A stretch of 64,000 nt of DNA from Flavicella sediminum (GCF_006381105.1 NZ_VDET01000014.1:1-64000); one strand, 5' to 3'; shown: positions 28,701 to 36,511, counted from the stretch's first letter. The notes: generated from the letters alone by a model not told the origin. Numbers and translations: made by a program.

Positions 28701-30864
28701 CATAAGAGCCTGAAAGTGATAAATTAGCTTCAATTCTATCAGAAACCCCATCGTTATCAGAATCTTTGTCTTTATAATCCGGTTGAGAATCTGAGGCACT
28801 ATCCGTATTTACAGGACTCAATGTTGTTCCTCCTTGCCCCGTTTCATAATTGTCATCTAATCCATTGTTATTATTATCTGTAATTCCAGATCCAGAACCA
28901 CTTGGAGAAATAAAAGTAGAATTGCTTGTGGCTTGAGCTTCGATATTGTCAGGAATACCATCATTATCTGAATCTAAATCTAAATGATTGGGAACACCGT
29001 CATTGTCAAAATCCAAGCTAGACCAAACTCCATTAGAGTTTAGAGAATCACCATTGACACCTGTATCATAATCAGCATCACTGTAATTTATAATTCCATC
29101 AGCATCATCATCAGCTCCAGGGTCGGTGCTAAAGCAAGGAAAAGAAGAACCAAAGCTAGAAATGGTGAAATTAACGACTGCCGCTGAGGCACCATTTCCA
29201 AAAGTAGGCAAATTACCACTTTGAAATTGCACGGCATTGTTTACGGAGATTCTATAAGAAGAAGTACCATTGGAATTACTTCCACCAGAGCCGTCTAAAC
29301 CATCACCATAGGTGTCACTTAAAGTGAAAACATAGGCACCAGTTGCTGTAGCATTAAAGTTTAAATTGATCACATCATCAGTACTACTATAAGGCCCTCC
29401 ACTTTGAGAAAAACCACCAGGTCCTGTTAAGGTCCATGAATTTTCAGATTCATAGTCGCCTAAATCCACGTATACATTAATGGTTGCCCCCGTTGTAAAA
29501 TCAGCATTACACAATTCTTGAGCATCCGTTATACCATCATTGTCATCATCTAAATCGTCTACATTACTTATTCCATCTAAATCCGTATCTAAGCCATTAC
29601 CCGTTTGATCGCTATCTCTATAATCTACATCACCACCAGAGTTTACATCGTTGTCTGCATCTATAAAATTATCGGCTTGAGTATTGTCAAATATACCATT
29701 GACATCATTATAGTTATCTCCGTTATCTAATGTATTGTACAAACCATTTGCTCCCACTGAACCACCAATAGAGAGGTTTGCTTCAATGCTATCAAGTGCT
29801 CCATCGTTATCAGAATCAGTATCTAAATAATCAGGAATAGCATCAGCTGGGCTATCTGTATTTGGAGGAGTTAAATTTGTACCACCTTGTGAGGTTTCAT
29901 AATTATCATCCAATCCGTTGTTATTATTGTCTGTTATACCAGAACCCGCTCCACTAGGAGCAATATAACTTAATGTTGGCTGAGCTTCAATATTATCGGG
30001 AATACCATCACCATCTGAATCTAAATCAATATGATTTGAAATTCCGTCATTATCGGTGTCATAATTGTAACTAGAATCTGGATCTAAATAATTGGGCAAT
30101 TTATCACCATCACTATCTCCATTCGGATCGTTACCTCCGCTTTCGTCTACATCTAATATACCATCATTGTCATCATCTATATCTATATTGTCATCAATAC
30201 CATCTCCGTCGGTATCAAGTAATTCTAGAGCATTTAATTCAACAGCAATATTAATCGCCTCAATTTTTTGAGTACTACCGTTAGTAACTGCGTTGTCAAG
30301 GGGATAAAAAGCAACATCCATATGACCACTACCGTCAGGGGCACCGATAAAAAATATTTCATTTTTAGCCCATTTATTCTGACTTAAAGAACCGATTGTT
30401 TGTCGAGTGCCTTGTATTTCATAATCAAAACTATCCGCATAAGCTCCTGCAAAATAACTTCCATCAACACTGTTGTCTGTAATAGCAGTCATAGAATAAA
30501 TGGTCAATCGGTAAATTTTACCAGCAACAATGCCAGACATGGTTGTTTTTACAGATTCTTCTGCTTGAGAGTTGTAATCACCAACATCCCTCATGGTAAT
30601 CCATGTATTATTTCCGATAGGAGGAAGAGGAAGAGGAGCATTTACCCAAGGAGAGCCACCACCAACAGAACCGTTTCCTCCTGAAATATTTTGATTTGAA
30701 ATATCGGGTGTTCCACCGTTGTCTGTCCAACCAGTAGGAGTACAGTCACCACATGTAGCAAAACCAGAACCAGTACTAGGTATTGTTTGAGAAGAAAGAT
30801 TGAATTGGATAAGGAAAACTCCGAGAACTATCGAAGGTTTTATTAAGTCTTTAATTTTTTTCAT
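22780..30864 (-). CDS. Giant T9SS surface protein with TSP3-like repeats and DUF8202-like domain
   Basis: A 2694-aa secreted protein with a signal peptide at residues 1-26. An N-terminal beta-rich domain (27-215) contains GFATCGDCTPTGW. From about 220 to 1660 it is a rod of thrombospondin type 3-like repeats (DxDGDGIxD, DLDSDNDGIPDNIEA) in large supermodules with YIAPSG and 'GNNGLDNNYDNGDNYSDVNG' spacers. Three guest domains are inserted, each between two cysteines. The third resembles the second guest of the 2451-aa paralogue. A DUF8202-like domain (from about 1668, LWLRADKG) and beta-rich domains follow. A T9SS sorting domain starts near 2620 and ends SKKIAIY. It should be exported by the T9SS and surface-bound. 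Translation is coupled to the PID-CTERM gene. An adhesive role is inferred. Confidence 0.88.
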   Translation of the reverse strand: MKKIKDLIKPSIVLGVFLIQFNLSSQTIPSTGSGFATCGDCTPTGWTDNGGTPDISNQNISGGNGSVGGGSPWVNAPLPLPPIGNNTWITMRDVGDYNSQAEESVKTTMSGIVAGKIYRLTIYSMTAITDNSVDGSYFAGAYADSFDYEIQGTRQTIGSLSQNKWAKNEIFFIGAPDGSGHMDVAFYPLDNAVTNGSTQKIEAINIAVELNALELLDTDGDGIDDNIDIDDDNDGILDVDESGGNDPNGDSDGDKLPNYLDPDSSYNYDTDNDGISNHIDLDSDGDGIPDNIEAQPTLSYIAPSGAGSGITDNNNNGLDDNYETSQGGTNLTPPNTDSPADAIPDYLDTDSDNDGALDSIEANLSIGGSVGANGLYNTLDNGDNYNDVNGIFDNTQADNFIDADNDVNSGGDVDYRDSDQTGNGLDTDLDGISNVDDLDDDNDGITDAQELCNADFTTGATINVYVDLGDYESENSWTLTGPGGFSQSGGPYSSTDDVINLNFNATATGAYVFTLSDTYGDGLDGSGGSNSNGTSSYRISVNNAVQFQSGNLPTFGNGASAAVVNFTISSFGSSFPCFSTDPGADDDADGIINYSDADYDTGVNGDSLNSNGVWSSLDFDNDGVPNHLDLDSDNDGIPDNIEAQATSNSTFISPSGSGSGITDNNNNGLDDNYETGQGGTTLSPVNTDSASDSQPDYKDKDSDNDGVSDRIEANLSLSGSYGVNGLDANYESADNYADTNGTFDNTQEDNFPNSTGSGDVDYRDVSSSFSDNDGDGIPDNVDVDDDNDGILDTVEDAGGSVGTCNLTYRLVGTIDGARDRGAPDNLNKDFIFGDNYSFRISFDTATTISIETTIGDNNISRSGTVTVDGTSKSISTSAGNFQTVTHTPSAATSYDITMLGTDMSVTKIIIKDYQNTIIARFDFGTTTSTLESGYTRISNSTSQTTTTYSCSQEADADGDGIVNSLDLDSDNDGIPDNIEAQTTTGYNAPSGDANTTANGLDTAYGTGLIPEDTDGDGIYDYLDLDADNDGILDQTEAGLTLSGNVGNNGLDNNYDNGDNYSDVNGSFDNSQINNFPDADSDVSSGGDVDYRDDTFTYDNDNDNVNDEIDLDDDNDGILDSVEYGTCTPNSAVLNWDNSYVEGGTSRTNGEDPITTNSSLTVNNVGISLGRTSNVNSDSNYRINDLVTTSSSYTFSQKARTNAESGHIFNFDTPIYGLKFILYDVDMDSSTATDQVEIILTKQNGTNYTLTASDYAISAGSNFLSAVNTFKGNTQSGNGNVTINAIPQWIIRMRITYKNTGSGSLDGNQQIAIGNLSFCTPIDSDSDGIFDFRDLDSDGDGIPDNIESQTTKNYIAPTGNYTITGIDLAFGTGFTPVDTDGDNEPDYLDLNSDNEGGTDFAESGLAAPSGTVGNNGLDSNYEASDAYDTADINGAGDNTITDNFTDSDGDVNSPGGDLDYRDSVTGIDTDNDGIDDSTDLDDDNDGIPDSIEGTVLDTDGDGILNYLDIDSDNDGIPDNVEAQSTLTANYISPSGIGNGITDNNNNGLDDNYETAQGGTDITLANLVNTDSGNDTIPDYLDSDSDNDGTPDIEENGDSDNVISGTDTDGDGLDDNFEGNNVSDGYDVNDEIDTPQTDLPDVDSDVATQDVDYRDAIVNEIEPSPIGQTLWLRADKGITGGSDVSLWEDQTQAQPASTIDFIGSGTQKPSSTSTTLNFNPVVTFTPGNNDVLTYTGNLNPRSLYIVYNDLSTANWTTPFTNNDSNGIGHGDDPTNVYDATYTPAVVRGGQQFVNGLTTTLTSHARPDNFELISNLFSGEISNASHTYYVGRDRTQTGRTINGSVAEVMLFSEAHSLAKKQQIESYLAIKYGFTLSSTNSSGSIIEGDYILSDLTTKVWNYTNNSSFHNDVAGIGRDDGMAFIQKQSKSQNQDSEVHLTIGLGSIASSNAANGNSFNSNKNFLMWGNNNGSLSTTTTNTIICAPEKTMNRTWKIVERGSVGSVQIAFDAATINAALNTSASLKVLKVADDVNFTTNVKYSPITSTTVNGSTQYVTNYDFNGTKYFTYAEVNGIFWNGDANSGAGAWTGGSAGDNSASTNGNDLNKVMVIDSETSLNHAVLNQDARVECVWIKNNSVLSVADNHYLEFDEDFILDGNLKLIGNAQLVQTHVGQTNVQGTGKVYLDQKATVPNQYRYHYWTSPVVEVGKSTFTVGGVMKDGTTPTSLTSTAQTPKDINFVESNVSFDGDYTTSPITIANTWIYSYRNGTTREDWVQKKNSGNLNRGEGYTMKSTGNSNGQNFTFVGTPNDGLITIPVTANTNSLIGNPYPSAVDAVDFIYENLGVFNGTIYFWQHKGEASTSSLLEGHFTAGYQGGYATRNLITSVAAQAVSGEITGGLGIGNLYDAPGRYIAVGQSFFVGAISTGNIVFKNSQRNYKKIDGSNSIFLKSGKNKTSKKVSTEKEENLDVPTLKIGFEYLNDNNVEIHRQIAVSFKNGLTEAYEEGYDSFIYDLQPNDSYWKFNGSDNKYVIAGIGMPTGNTEIPISLQVDSEKEVKLMIDNLNFVNNDIYLKDNVTGISRKLSNSETVDLTLPIGTYEDRFYITFKEDATLEVVEEESNEHPLAINVYFDKLSNEIKIIKEDTEIVSSLKLINMAGQVLKEVEFKTPTNGISVEGISDGIYIVKLKTSNGIVSKKIAIY

Positions 30865-30865
30865 A

Positions 30866-30922
30866 AGAGCTACGTTATGACTAACAAATAGTCATAATTA
30901 TTTATATGGTTACATAAGCTCT
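30866..30922 (-). promoter_or_regulatory. Nested hairpin in the leader of the 2694-aa gene
   Basis: A perfect 9-bp inverted repeat (30875-30883 with 30889-30897, loop of 5) lies inside an outer 6-bp pair AGAGCT/AGCTCT (30866-30871 with 30917-30922). The outer stem ends one base before the ATG, so the fold could hide or expose the ribosome-binding region. A regulatory role is inference from the position. Confidence 0.4.
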
Positions 30923-31279
30923 AGGGGTAGCTTGTTTTTGCTAGGTTTTCACATAAATAGTTGATTTTTAATCAATCAATTTATTGCAAAAAAAACTTCA
31001 AACAAATTTATTGATAATTCATTGTATTCCATATAAACATTTGTTAATTTATAAGCTGTTTTATTTATATTCAATTTCTCTCATGTTTATGTTTATTATC
31101 AGATAGATTTACAAGCCAAAATACCTGATGCTATTGAAGGTTTTGAACTTGTTATACGAGAGGGCTAGGCAAAGTTTTTTTACAAGTTTTTGATTGTTTT
31201 TTTACTGATAAAAAACAGAGGAACATAAAAAATATAAATAATAGTTGCCAAAGGGTTTCGTTAAACCTAATAAAGTGCT
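30923..31279. other. Divergent intergenic region, giant gene / helicase
   Basis: An AT-rich region without a recognisable gene. On the minus strand a -7-type element TAAATTTG occurs at 31003-31010, about 145 bases upstream of the giant gene. A similar element lies about 125 bases upstream of the paralogue. No tRNA or hairpin terminator was seen. Confidence 0.4.
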
Positions 31280-31287
31280 TATTTTTG
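31280..31287 (+). promoter_or_regulatory. Putative -7 element of the helicase gene
   Basis: TATTTTTG matches TAnnTTTG and lies 37 bases before the ATG at 31325. The -33 position has TCG rather than TTG. Confidence 0.4.
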
Positions 31288-31324
31288 CAGGGTTTCTAAA
31301 AAATAAAGTTTGACACATACGAAC

Positions 31325-32827
31325 ATGATTTCCGAGCAAAAATCTAGTACCAAAGAATTATACGATTATCAAAAAGAAGCCTTACGTCAAGTATTTGAAA
31401 GGCTAGAAAATAAGCCTGACAAATTTAACTTGGTTTATCAACTTCCAACAGGAGGGGGTAAGACCGTTATTTTTTCAGAGCTAGCAAGAAGATACATCGC
31501 TTCAACAAATAAAAAAGTATTGATTCTAACGCACAGAATTGAGTTGTGTAACCAGACATCAAGAATGTTGTCTGAATTTGATGTAAAGAATAAAATCATC
31601 AACAGTAACGTAAAAGAATTGTACGATCAAGATGAGTACATGTGTTTCGTTGCGATGGTGGAGACTTTAAAAAATCGTTTGAATGATGATAAATTAGAGT
31701 TGGATCAAATTGGAATGGTTATTATTGATGAAGCCCATTACAATTCATTTAGAAAATTATTTAAGTATTTCGATAATTGTTTCATTTTAGGAGTAACGGC
31801 AACACCGTTGAGTTCTAATATGAAGTTGCCGATGAATGAAATTTATGACGAATTATTGGTTGGAGAACCAATTACCTCGTTAGTAGATCGAGGCTTTTTA
31901 GCAAAAGCCACTACTTATACATATGATGTAGCCTTGGGTACTTTAAAAATTGGTATCAATGGTGATTATACGGTAAAATCTTCTGAAGAATTGTATTCTA
32001 ACAATTTGATGCAAGAAAAGTTATTGTACGCCTATGAAGAAAAATCAAAAGGAAAGAAAACGCTGATTTTTAATAATGGTATTAATACGTCTTTACAAGT
32101 ATACGAAACCTTTAGAGCAGAAGGATATGATGTAAGACATTTGGATAATACCAATTCTAAAACAGAAAGAGCGGAAATTTTACGATGGTTCAAAAATACG
32201 CCAGATGCCATTTTATCTTCTGTAGGTATTCTTACCACAGGATTTGATGAGCCGTCTGTAGAAACGATTATTTTAAACAGAGCCACAAAATCAATTACCT
32301 TGTATTATCAAATGATTGGTAGGGGATCACGTGTGTTTAAAAATAAGAAAAATTTTACGGTTTTAGATTTAGGAAACAATGCCGCTCGTTTTGGTTTGTG
32401 GGGAACACCATTGAATTGGCAAAAGATTTTTAATTCGCCAATGTATTATTTGGACAATTTGATAACTGATGAAGATATAGAACGTCAGTTTTCTTATCAA
32501 TTGCCTCCAGAAGTTCGTGCAGAATTTCCAAATTCAACAAATTTTTCATTTGACGTGAAGGCTGAATATGACAAAGCAATTAAACAAAATATCAAGTCTA
32601 AAATTGTATTGGACAAATCTATAGAACAACACTGTCAGTTATGTGTTGAAAATAGTGAAGATGTATTCGATGCAAGAATTTTATCTAGATTGTTGCAGGA
32701 CGATATTTCTGATAGAATAAAAAAATACTCTTATTGTATAATTAAGAGTACGAAAAATTATATTCAATGGTTAGAAGAAGATTATAAACGTAGATTGAGC
32801 ACCATGATTAACCAAAGTTTTTCGTAA
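31325..32827 (+). CDS. DEAD/DEAH box helicase (superfamily 2)
   Basis: A 500-aa ATP-dependent helicase of the SSL2/RadD-like superfamily 2 group. The Q-like motif YDYQKEAL is at 13-20, Walker A PTGGGKT at 41-47, Walker B DEAH at 135-138, and motif III is in GVTATP. The C-terminal RecA domain carries 'TTGFDEPSVETIILNRAT' (motif V) and QMIGRGSR (motif VI). Cysteines in 'QHCQLCVEN' sit in the C-terminal extension but do not form a full zinc site. I choose ATG 31325. A TTG at 31310 would add five residues. Likely role is nucleic acid remodelling or repair. The substrate is not visible. Confidence 0.9.
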   Translation: MISEQKSSTKELYDYQKEALRQVFERLENKPDKFNLVYQLPTGGGKTVIFSELARRYIASTNKKVLILTHRIELCNQTSRMLSEFDVKNKIINSNVKELYDQDEYMCFVAMVETLKNRLNDDKLELDQIGMVIIDEAHYNSFRKLFKYFDNCFILGVTATPLSSNMKLPMNEIYDELLVGEPITSLVDRGFLAKATTYTYDVALGTLKIGINGDYTVKSSEELYSNNLMQEKLLYAYEEKSKGKKTLIFNNGINTSLQVYETFRAEGYDVRHLDNTNSKTERAEILRWFKNTPDAILSSVGILTTGFDEPSVETIILNRATKSITLYYQMIGRGSRVFKNKKNFTVLDLGNNAARFGLWGTPLNWQKIFNSPMYYLDNLITDEDIERQFSYQLPPEVRAEFPNSTNFSFDVKAEYDKAIKQNIKSKIVLDKSIEQHCQLCVENSEDVFDARILSRLLQDDISDRIKKYSYCIIKSTKNYIQWLEEDYKRRLSTMINQSFS

Positions 32828-32855
32828 ATAATAATTAGGACAGGTCAATTGTGGT

Positions 32856-32883
32856 AAAAACACTTAAAAGAAGCTGTTTTTTT
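32856..32883 (+). terminator. Probable terminator after the helicase gene
   Basis: A ten-base arm (32856-32865) pairs with 32871-32881 with one bulged C, around a 5-base loop, followed by T residues. It lies 28 bases after the helicase stop. Confidence 0.5.
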
Positions 32884-32934
32884 AACAATAGACAAAAAGT
32901 TAAACCGGAGTATATTTTTCTAGAATAATATGTA

Positions 32935-32942
32935 TACTTTTG
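32935..32942 (+). promoter_or_regulatory. Putative -7 element of sucD
   Basis: TACTTTTG fits TAnnTTTG, 42 bases before the sucD ATG. The -33 element is not clear. Confidence 0.4.
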
Positions 32943-32984
32943 TTTTTTCCAAAAAAATAATAACAAGTTAATTACATTGATAAG

Positions 32985-33857
32985 ATGAGCGTTTTAGTAA
33001 ACAAAGATTCAAAGATTATTGTACAAGGTTTTACTGGTAAGGAAGGTACTTTCCATGCAGGTCAAATGATTGATTATGGAACCAATGTTGTTGGTGGTGT
33101 TACTCCAGGAAAAGGAGGACAAGAGCATTTAGGAAAACCTGTATTTAATACAGTAGCCGATGCCGTTGCAAAAGCAGGAGCTGACACGACATTAATTTTT
33201 GTACCACCTGCGTTTGGTGCAGATGCCATTATGGAAGCTGCTGAAGCTGGAATCAAAGTAATTATTTGTATCACAGAAGGAATTCCTACTGCGGATATGG
33301 TAAAAGTAAAAGCGTATTTAGAAGGAAAAGAATCTCGTTTGATTGGACCTAATTGTCCAGGAGTTATTACTCCAGGTGAAGCTAAAGTTGGTATTATGCC
33401 AGGGTTTATCTTCAAAAAAGGAAAAGTAGGTATTGTTTCTAAATCAGGTACGTTAACCTATGAAGCAGCTGATCAAGTTGTAAAACAAGGATTTGGTATT
33501 ACTACTGCTATTGGTATTGGAGGAGATCCTATTATTGGAACTTCAACAAAAGAGGCTGTTGAATTATTAATGAATGATCCTGAAACTGAAGCAATTGTGA
33601 TGATTGGTGAAATTGGAGGTCAGTTAGAAGCGGATGCTGCAAAATGGATCAAAGCTGATGGAAACAGAAAGCCAGTTATTGGTTTTATTGCAGGGCAAAC
33701 TGCGCCTGCTGGTAGAACTATGGGACATGCTGGTGCTATTGTTGGTGGAGCAGATGATACTGCACAAGCTAAAATGGCAATTTTAAGAGAAAATGGTATT
33801 CACGTTGTTGACTCTCCTGCTAAAATTGGAGAAATGGTTGCCAGCGTATTGAAATAA
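32985..33857 (+). CDS. sucD: Succinate-CoA ligase, alpha subunit
   Basis: A 290-aa alpha subunit of succinyl-CoA synthetase, which makes ATP or GTP from succinyl-CoA in the citric acid cycle with the beta subunit SucC. The CoA-binding Rossmann domain starts [19 protein letters not shown]. The phosphorylated catalytic histidine is His248 in [13 protein letters not shown]. Length and sequence are typical. sucC is not adjacent, so the two subunit genes are separated here. A perfect terminator follows. Confidence 0.97.
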   Translation: MSVLVNKDSKIIVQGFTGKEGTFHAGQMIDYGTNVVGGVTPGKGGQEHLGKPVFNTVADAVAKAGADTTLIFVPPAFGADAIMEAAEAGIKVIICITEGIPTADMVKVKAYLEGKESRLIGPNCPGVITPGEAKVGIMPGFIFKKGKVGIVSKSGTLTYEAADQVVKQGFGITTAIGIGGDPIIGTSTKEAVELLMNDPETEAIVMIGEIGGQLEADAAKWIKADGNRKPVIGFIAGQTAPAGRTMGHAGAIVGGADDTAQAKMAILRENGIHVVDSPAKIGEMVASVLK

Positions 33858-33874
33858 AAAATAAGTATTTTTAT

Positions 33875-33909
33875 AAAAAGCTTCCTTAATTCTATTAAGG
33901 AAGCTTTTT
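33875..33909 (+). terminator. Intrinsic terminator after sucD
   Basis: A perfect 16-bp inverted repeat (33875-33890 with 33894-33909) with a 3-base loop and T-rich 3' arm lies 17 bases after sucD. Confidence 0.92.
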
Positions 33910-33958
33910 GTGTAAAAAAAAACATAAATTAGAATTTTAAAAATTAAAAAATTATAGA

Positions 33959-34708
33959 ATGGGACTTTTAGACAATAAAACAGCATTAATTACTGGAGCA
34001 ACAAGAGGAATTGGAAAAGGAATTGCGGAAGTTTTTGCAAAACAAGGTGCAAATGTGGCATTTACCTACAGTTCATCTGTAGAAGCTGCTGAGGCTTTAG
34101 AAAAAGAATTGGCTGCTTTTGGAGTAAAAGCAAAAGGGTACCAATCAAATGCCGCAAATTTTGATGCTGCTCAAGATTTAGCTGCTGCTGTTTTAAAAGA
34201 ATTTGGATCTATTGATGTGTTGATTAACAATGCAGGAATTACAAAGGATAATTTGTTAATGAGAATTAGCGAACAAGATTTTGATAGTGTTATTGAAGTA
34301 AATTTAAAATCTGTTTTTAATTTAACCAAAGCTGTAATTCGTCCAATGATGAAACAACGTTCAGGTTCTATTATCAATATGAGTTCTGTTGTTGGTGTTC
34401 AAGGAAATGCAGGTCAAACAAACTATGCCGCTTCTAAAGCAGGTATGTTAGGATTTACAAAATCAGTAGCCTTGGAATTAGGATCAAGAAATATTCGTTG
34501 CAATGCAATTGCTCCTGGGTTTATTGAAACTGAAATGACAGCCAAATTAGACGAAAAAGTAGTGGATGGATGGAGACAAGCTATTCCTTTAAAAAGAGGA
34601 GGACAGCCAGAAGATATTGCAAATGCTTGTGTGTTTTTAGCTTCTGATATGTCTGCTTATATTACCGGACAAACGTTAAACGTTGATGGAGGAATGATTA
34701 CGGCTTAA
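33959..34708 (+). CDS. fabG: 3-oxoacyl-[ACP] reductase FabG
   Basis: A 249-aa short-chain dehydrogenase that reduces 3-oxoacyl-ACP with NADPH in fatty acid elongation. The nucleotide-binding loop TGATRGIGKG is near residues 12-21 and NNAG near 90. Catalytic Ser143, Tyr156 and Lys160 lie in MSSVVG and YAASKAG. The end 'NVDGGMITA' is typical of FabG rather than a generic SDR. It stands between the sucD terminator and the mannose-6-phosphate isomerase gene, with a 56-base gap to the latter. Confidence 0.95.
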   Translation: MGLLDNKTALITGATRGIGKGIAEVFAKQGANVAFTYSSSVEAAEALEKELAAFGVKAKGYQSNAANFDAAQDLAAAVLKEFGSIDVLINNAGITKDNLLMRISEQDFDSVIEVNLKSVFNLTKAVIRPMMKQRSGSIINMSSVVGVQGNAGQTNYAASKAGMLGFTKSVALELGSRNIRCNAIAPGFIETEMTAKLDEKVVDGWRQAIPLKRGGQPEDIANACVFLASDMSAYITGQTLNVDGGMITA

Positions 34709-34764
34709 TAGTGTTACTTTTTTTGAATGAACCAAGTTTCGTATTTCTTAAAGATTAAATAGTG

Positions 34765-35745
34765 ATGAAAAACAACATAGGTATTTTAAAATTCAATCCC
34801 ATATTTCAGTATAGAATTTGGGGTGGCGAAAAATTGAAAACTGTATTAGAGAAATCGTATACTGAAAATAGTATTGGTGAAAGCTGGGAAATTTCTGGAG
34901 TAAAAGGAAATGAAACAGTGGTCTCTGAAGGAAGTCTTCAAGGTGAAACTTTGCCAACCCTTATCAGTCGTTTTGGAAAAGAATTGGTGGGAAGTACTTG
35001 TTTTGAGGAATATGGAAATGAATTTCCAATTTTGATCAAATTTATCGATGCCAAAACGCCATTGTCTGTTCAGGTACATCCAGATGATGGACTGGCAAAA
35101 GAACGCCATAACAGTCTTGGAAAAAATGAAATGTGGTATATTATGGATGCTGATGAGGAAGCCGATTTATTGATTGGTTTTAAGGAGCAGCTAGATAAAA
35201 AATCCTATATGTCGCATGTTGACAAAGGCGATTTAATGTCGGTGTTAAATACATTTACTGTAAACAAAGGAGAATTGTATTATTTACCTGCAGGAAGAGT
35301 GCATGCTATTGGACAAGGAGTTTTATTGGCGGAGATTCAACAAACATCTGATGTTACTTACCGAGTTTATGATTACGATAGAGTGGATAGTAAAACAGGA
35401 GAAAAAAGAGAATTGCATGTAGAAGAATCTATTGATGCTATCGATTTTTCTTTGGTTGAAGATTATCAAACTACTTATAAGAAAGAAGAAAATCAATCGA
35501 ATTTAATGATTGATACTCCTTATTTCAAAACAAATTATATCAGCGCTAATAAAGAGTTGCAATTGGATTACGAATTGAATAAATCGTTTAAAATATTTAT
35601 TTGTACTTCAGGAAAAGGAACTTTAAAAACGACTTCTCAAGAAATTTCGTTGAAACGAGGAGAAACAGTTTTATTGGCAGCAAATGAAGAAAAATTAACA
35701 ATTTCTCCGGAAGGGACATTTGAACTTCTTGAGGCATCTTATTAA
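34765..35745 (+). CDS. manA: Mannose-6-phosphate isomerase, class I
   Basis: A 326-aa zinc-dependent isomerase converting mannose 6-phosphate and fructose 6-phosphate. The N-terminus NPIFQYRIWGGEKL and the metal-binding QVHPDD and later 'LPAGRVHAIGQGVLLAEIQQ' (Glu and His ligands) are characteristic. The C-terminal cupin half is short, as in the bacterial short form. A GTG directly before the ATG would add one residue. ATG at 34765 is preferred. It provides mannose precursors for glycans or feeds mannose to glycolysis. MaoC follows 10 bases later, so co-transcription is likely. Confidence 0.93.
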   Translation: MKNNIGILKFNPIFQYRIWGGEKLKTVLEKSYTENSIGESWEISGVKGNETVVSEGSLQGETLPTLISRFGKELVGSTCFEEYGNEFPILIKFIDAKTPLSVQVHPDDGLAKERHNSLGKNEMWYIMDADEEADLLIGFKEQLDKKSYMSHVDKGDLMSVLNTFTVNKGELYYLPAGRVHAIGQGVLLAEIQQTSDVTYRVYDYDRVDSKTGEKRELHVEESIDAIDFSLVEDYQTTYKKEENQSNLMIDTPYFKTNYISANKELQLDYELNKSFKIFICTSGKGTLKTTSQEISLKRGETVLLAANEEKLTISPEGTFELLEASY

Positions 35746-35755
35746 ATAAAAATAT

Positions 35756-36223
35756 ATGGCGGCAGTTATTATCAATAGTTTTGACGAATACAAAACCTAT
35801 GAAGGAAAAGAATTAGGTGTTTCTGAGTATTTGCAAATTACCCAAGAACAAATTAATAAATTTGCAGATGCTACTTTAGATCATCAGTGGATTCATTTAG
35901 ATCAAGAAAAAGCAGAAAAAGAAAGTCCGTATAAAACAACCATTGCTCATGGTTATTTAACTTTGTCTATTTTACCTTATTTATGGGGACAAATAGTTGA
36001 GGTAAGAAATAACAAAATGATGGTGAATTATGGGATTGAAAACTTGAAATTTATTTCACCTGTATTGGTAGATAGTAAGTTGCGATTGAAAGCTTCTTTA
36101 AAATCTATTGTTGATTTAAGAGGAACTTCTAAAGCAGTATTAGACATTACCATTGAAATTGAAGGCCAAAGAAAAGCTGCAGTGAAAGCAGATATTATCT
36201 TTTTATACCACTTTATTAAGTAA
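35756..36223 (+). CDS. MaoC family dehydratase
   Basis: A 155-aa hot-dog fold hydratase of the MaoC family, related to R-specific enoyl-CoA hydratases. The catalytic segment is 'FADATLDHQWIHLD' followed by 'TTIAHGYLTLSILPYL', giving the Asp and His pair of the hydratase-2 motif. The N-terminal SEYLQITQEQINKFAD is typical. It probably hydrates an enoyl thioester; the exact substrate is unknown. Its TAA stop overlaps the ATG of the next gene (TAATG), so the two are translationally coupled. Confidence 0.92.
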   Translation: MAAVIINSFDEYKTYEGKELGVSEYLQITQEQINKFADATLDHQWIHLDQEKAEKESPYKTTIAHGYLTLSILPYLWGQIVEVRNNKMMVNYGIENLKFISPVLVDSKLRLKASLKSIVDLRGTSKAVLDITIEIEGQRKAAVKADIIFLYHFIK

Positions 36224-36498
36224 TGGAAACGGCTGTTCTAAAGCAACGTATTTTAGAAAATATCAAAGCCTTTAAGGTTTCTGATTTTTGTCCAGATGGA
36301 GGTTGGCCTAAATTCGATAATTTAGAGTTAATTGTGTATTCTCAGAAAGAGGAAGCTGGTTTTTTCATTTTTAATGTGGAATTAATTTACGACTGTGAAA
36401 AAGCAGGTTGCTGTTTTATTCCTGGAGCAGATAATCATACCCGTCTTCAAAAAAAGATAAAATTATCCGAAACTTCCTTTGAGGTTCTCAGTGAATAA
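36223..36498 (+). CDS. Small Cys-containing protein coupled to MaoC, unknown function
   Basis: A 91-aa soluble protein without signal peptide or membrane span that I cannot assign. Cys23 lies in 'SDFCPDGGWPKFDNLEL', and Cys58, Cys63 and Cys64 lie in 'YDCEKAGCCFIPG' next to His72. This could be a metal or disulfide site. It overlaps the MaoC stop by one base, so a function linked to that enzyme is possible. Confidence 0.7.
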   Translation: METAVLKQRILENIKAFKVSDFCPDGGWPKFDNLELIVYSQKEEAGFFIFNVELIYDCEKAGCCFIPGADNHTRLQKKIKLSETSFEVLSE

Positions 36499-36511
36499 GC
36501 TAACTAATGTG

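Noticed and set aside
18000-30200. Short, regularly spaced repeats that could suggest a CRISPR array
   Set aside because: Repeats are degenerate, coding and in frame (Asp-rich protein repeats) without unique spacers of constant length.
14804-30864. Frameshift or fusion error as a cause of the giant genes
   Set aside because: Both frames are uninterrupted, keep one repeat logic throughout, and have one signal peptide and one sorting domain each.
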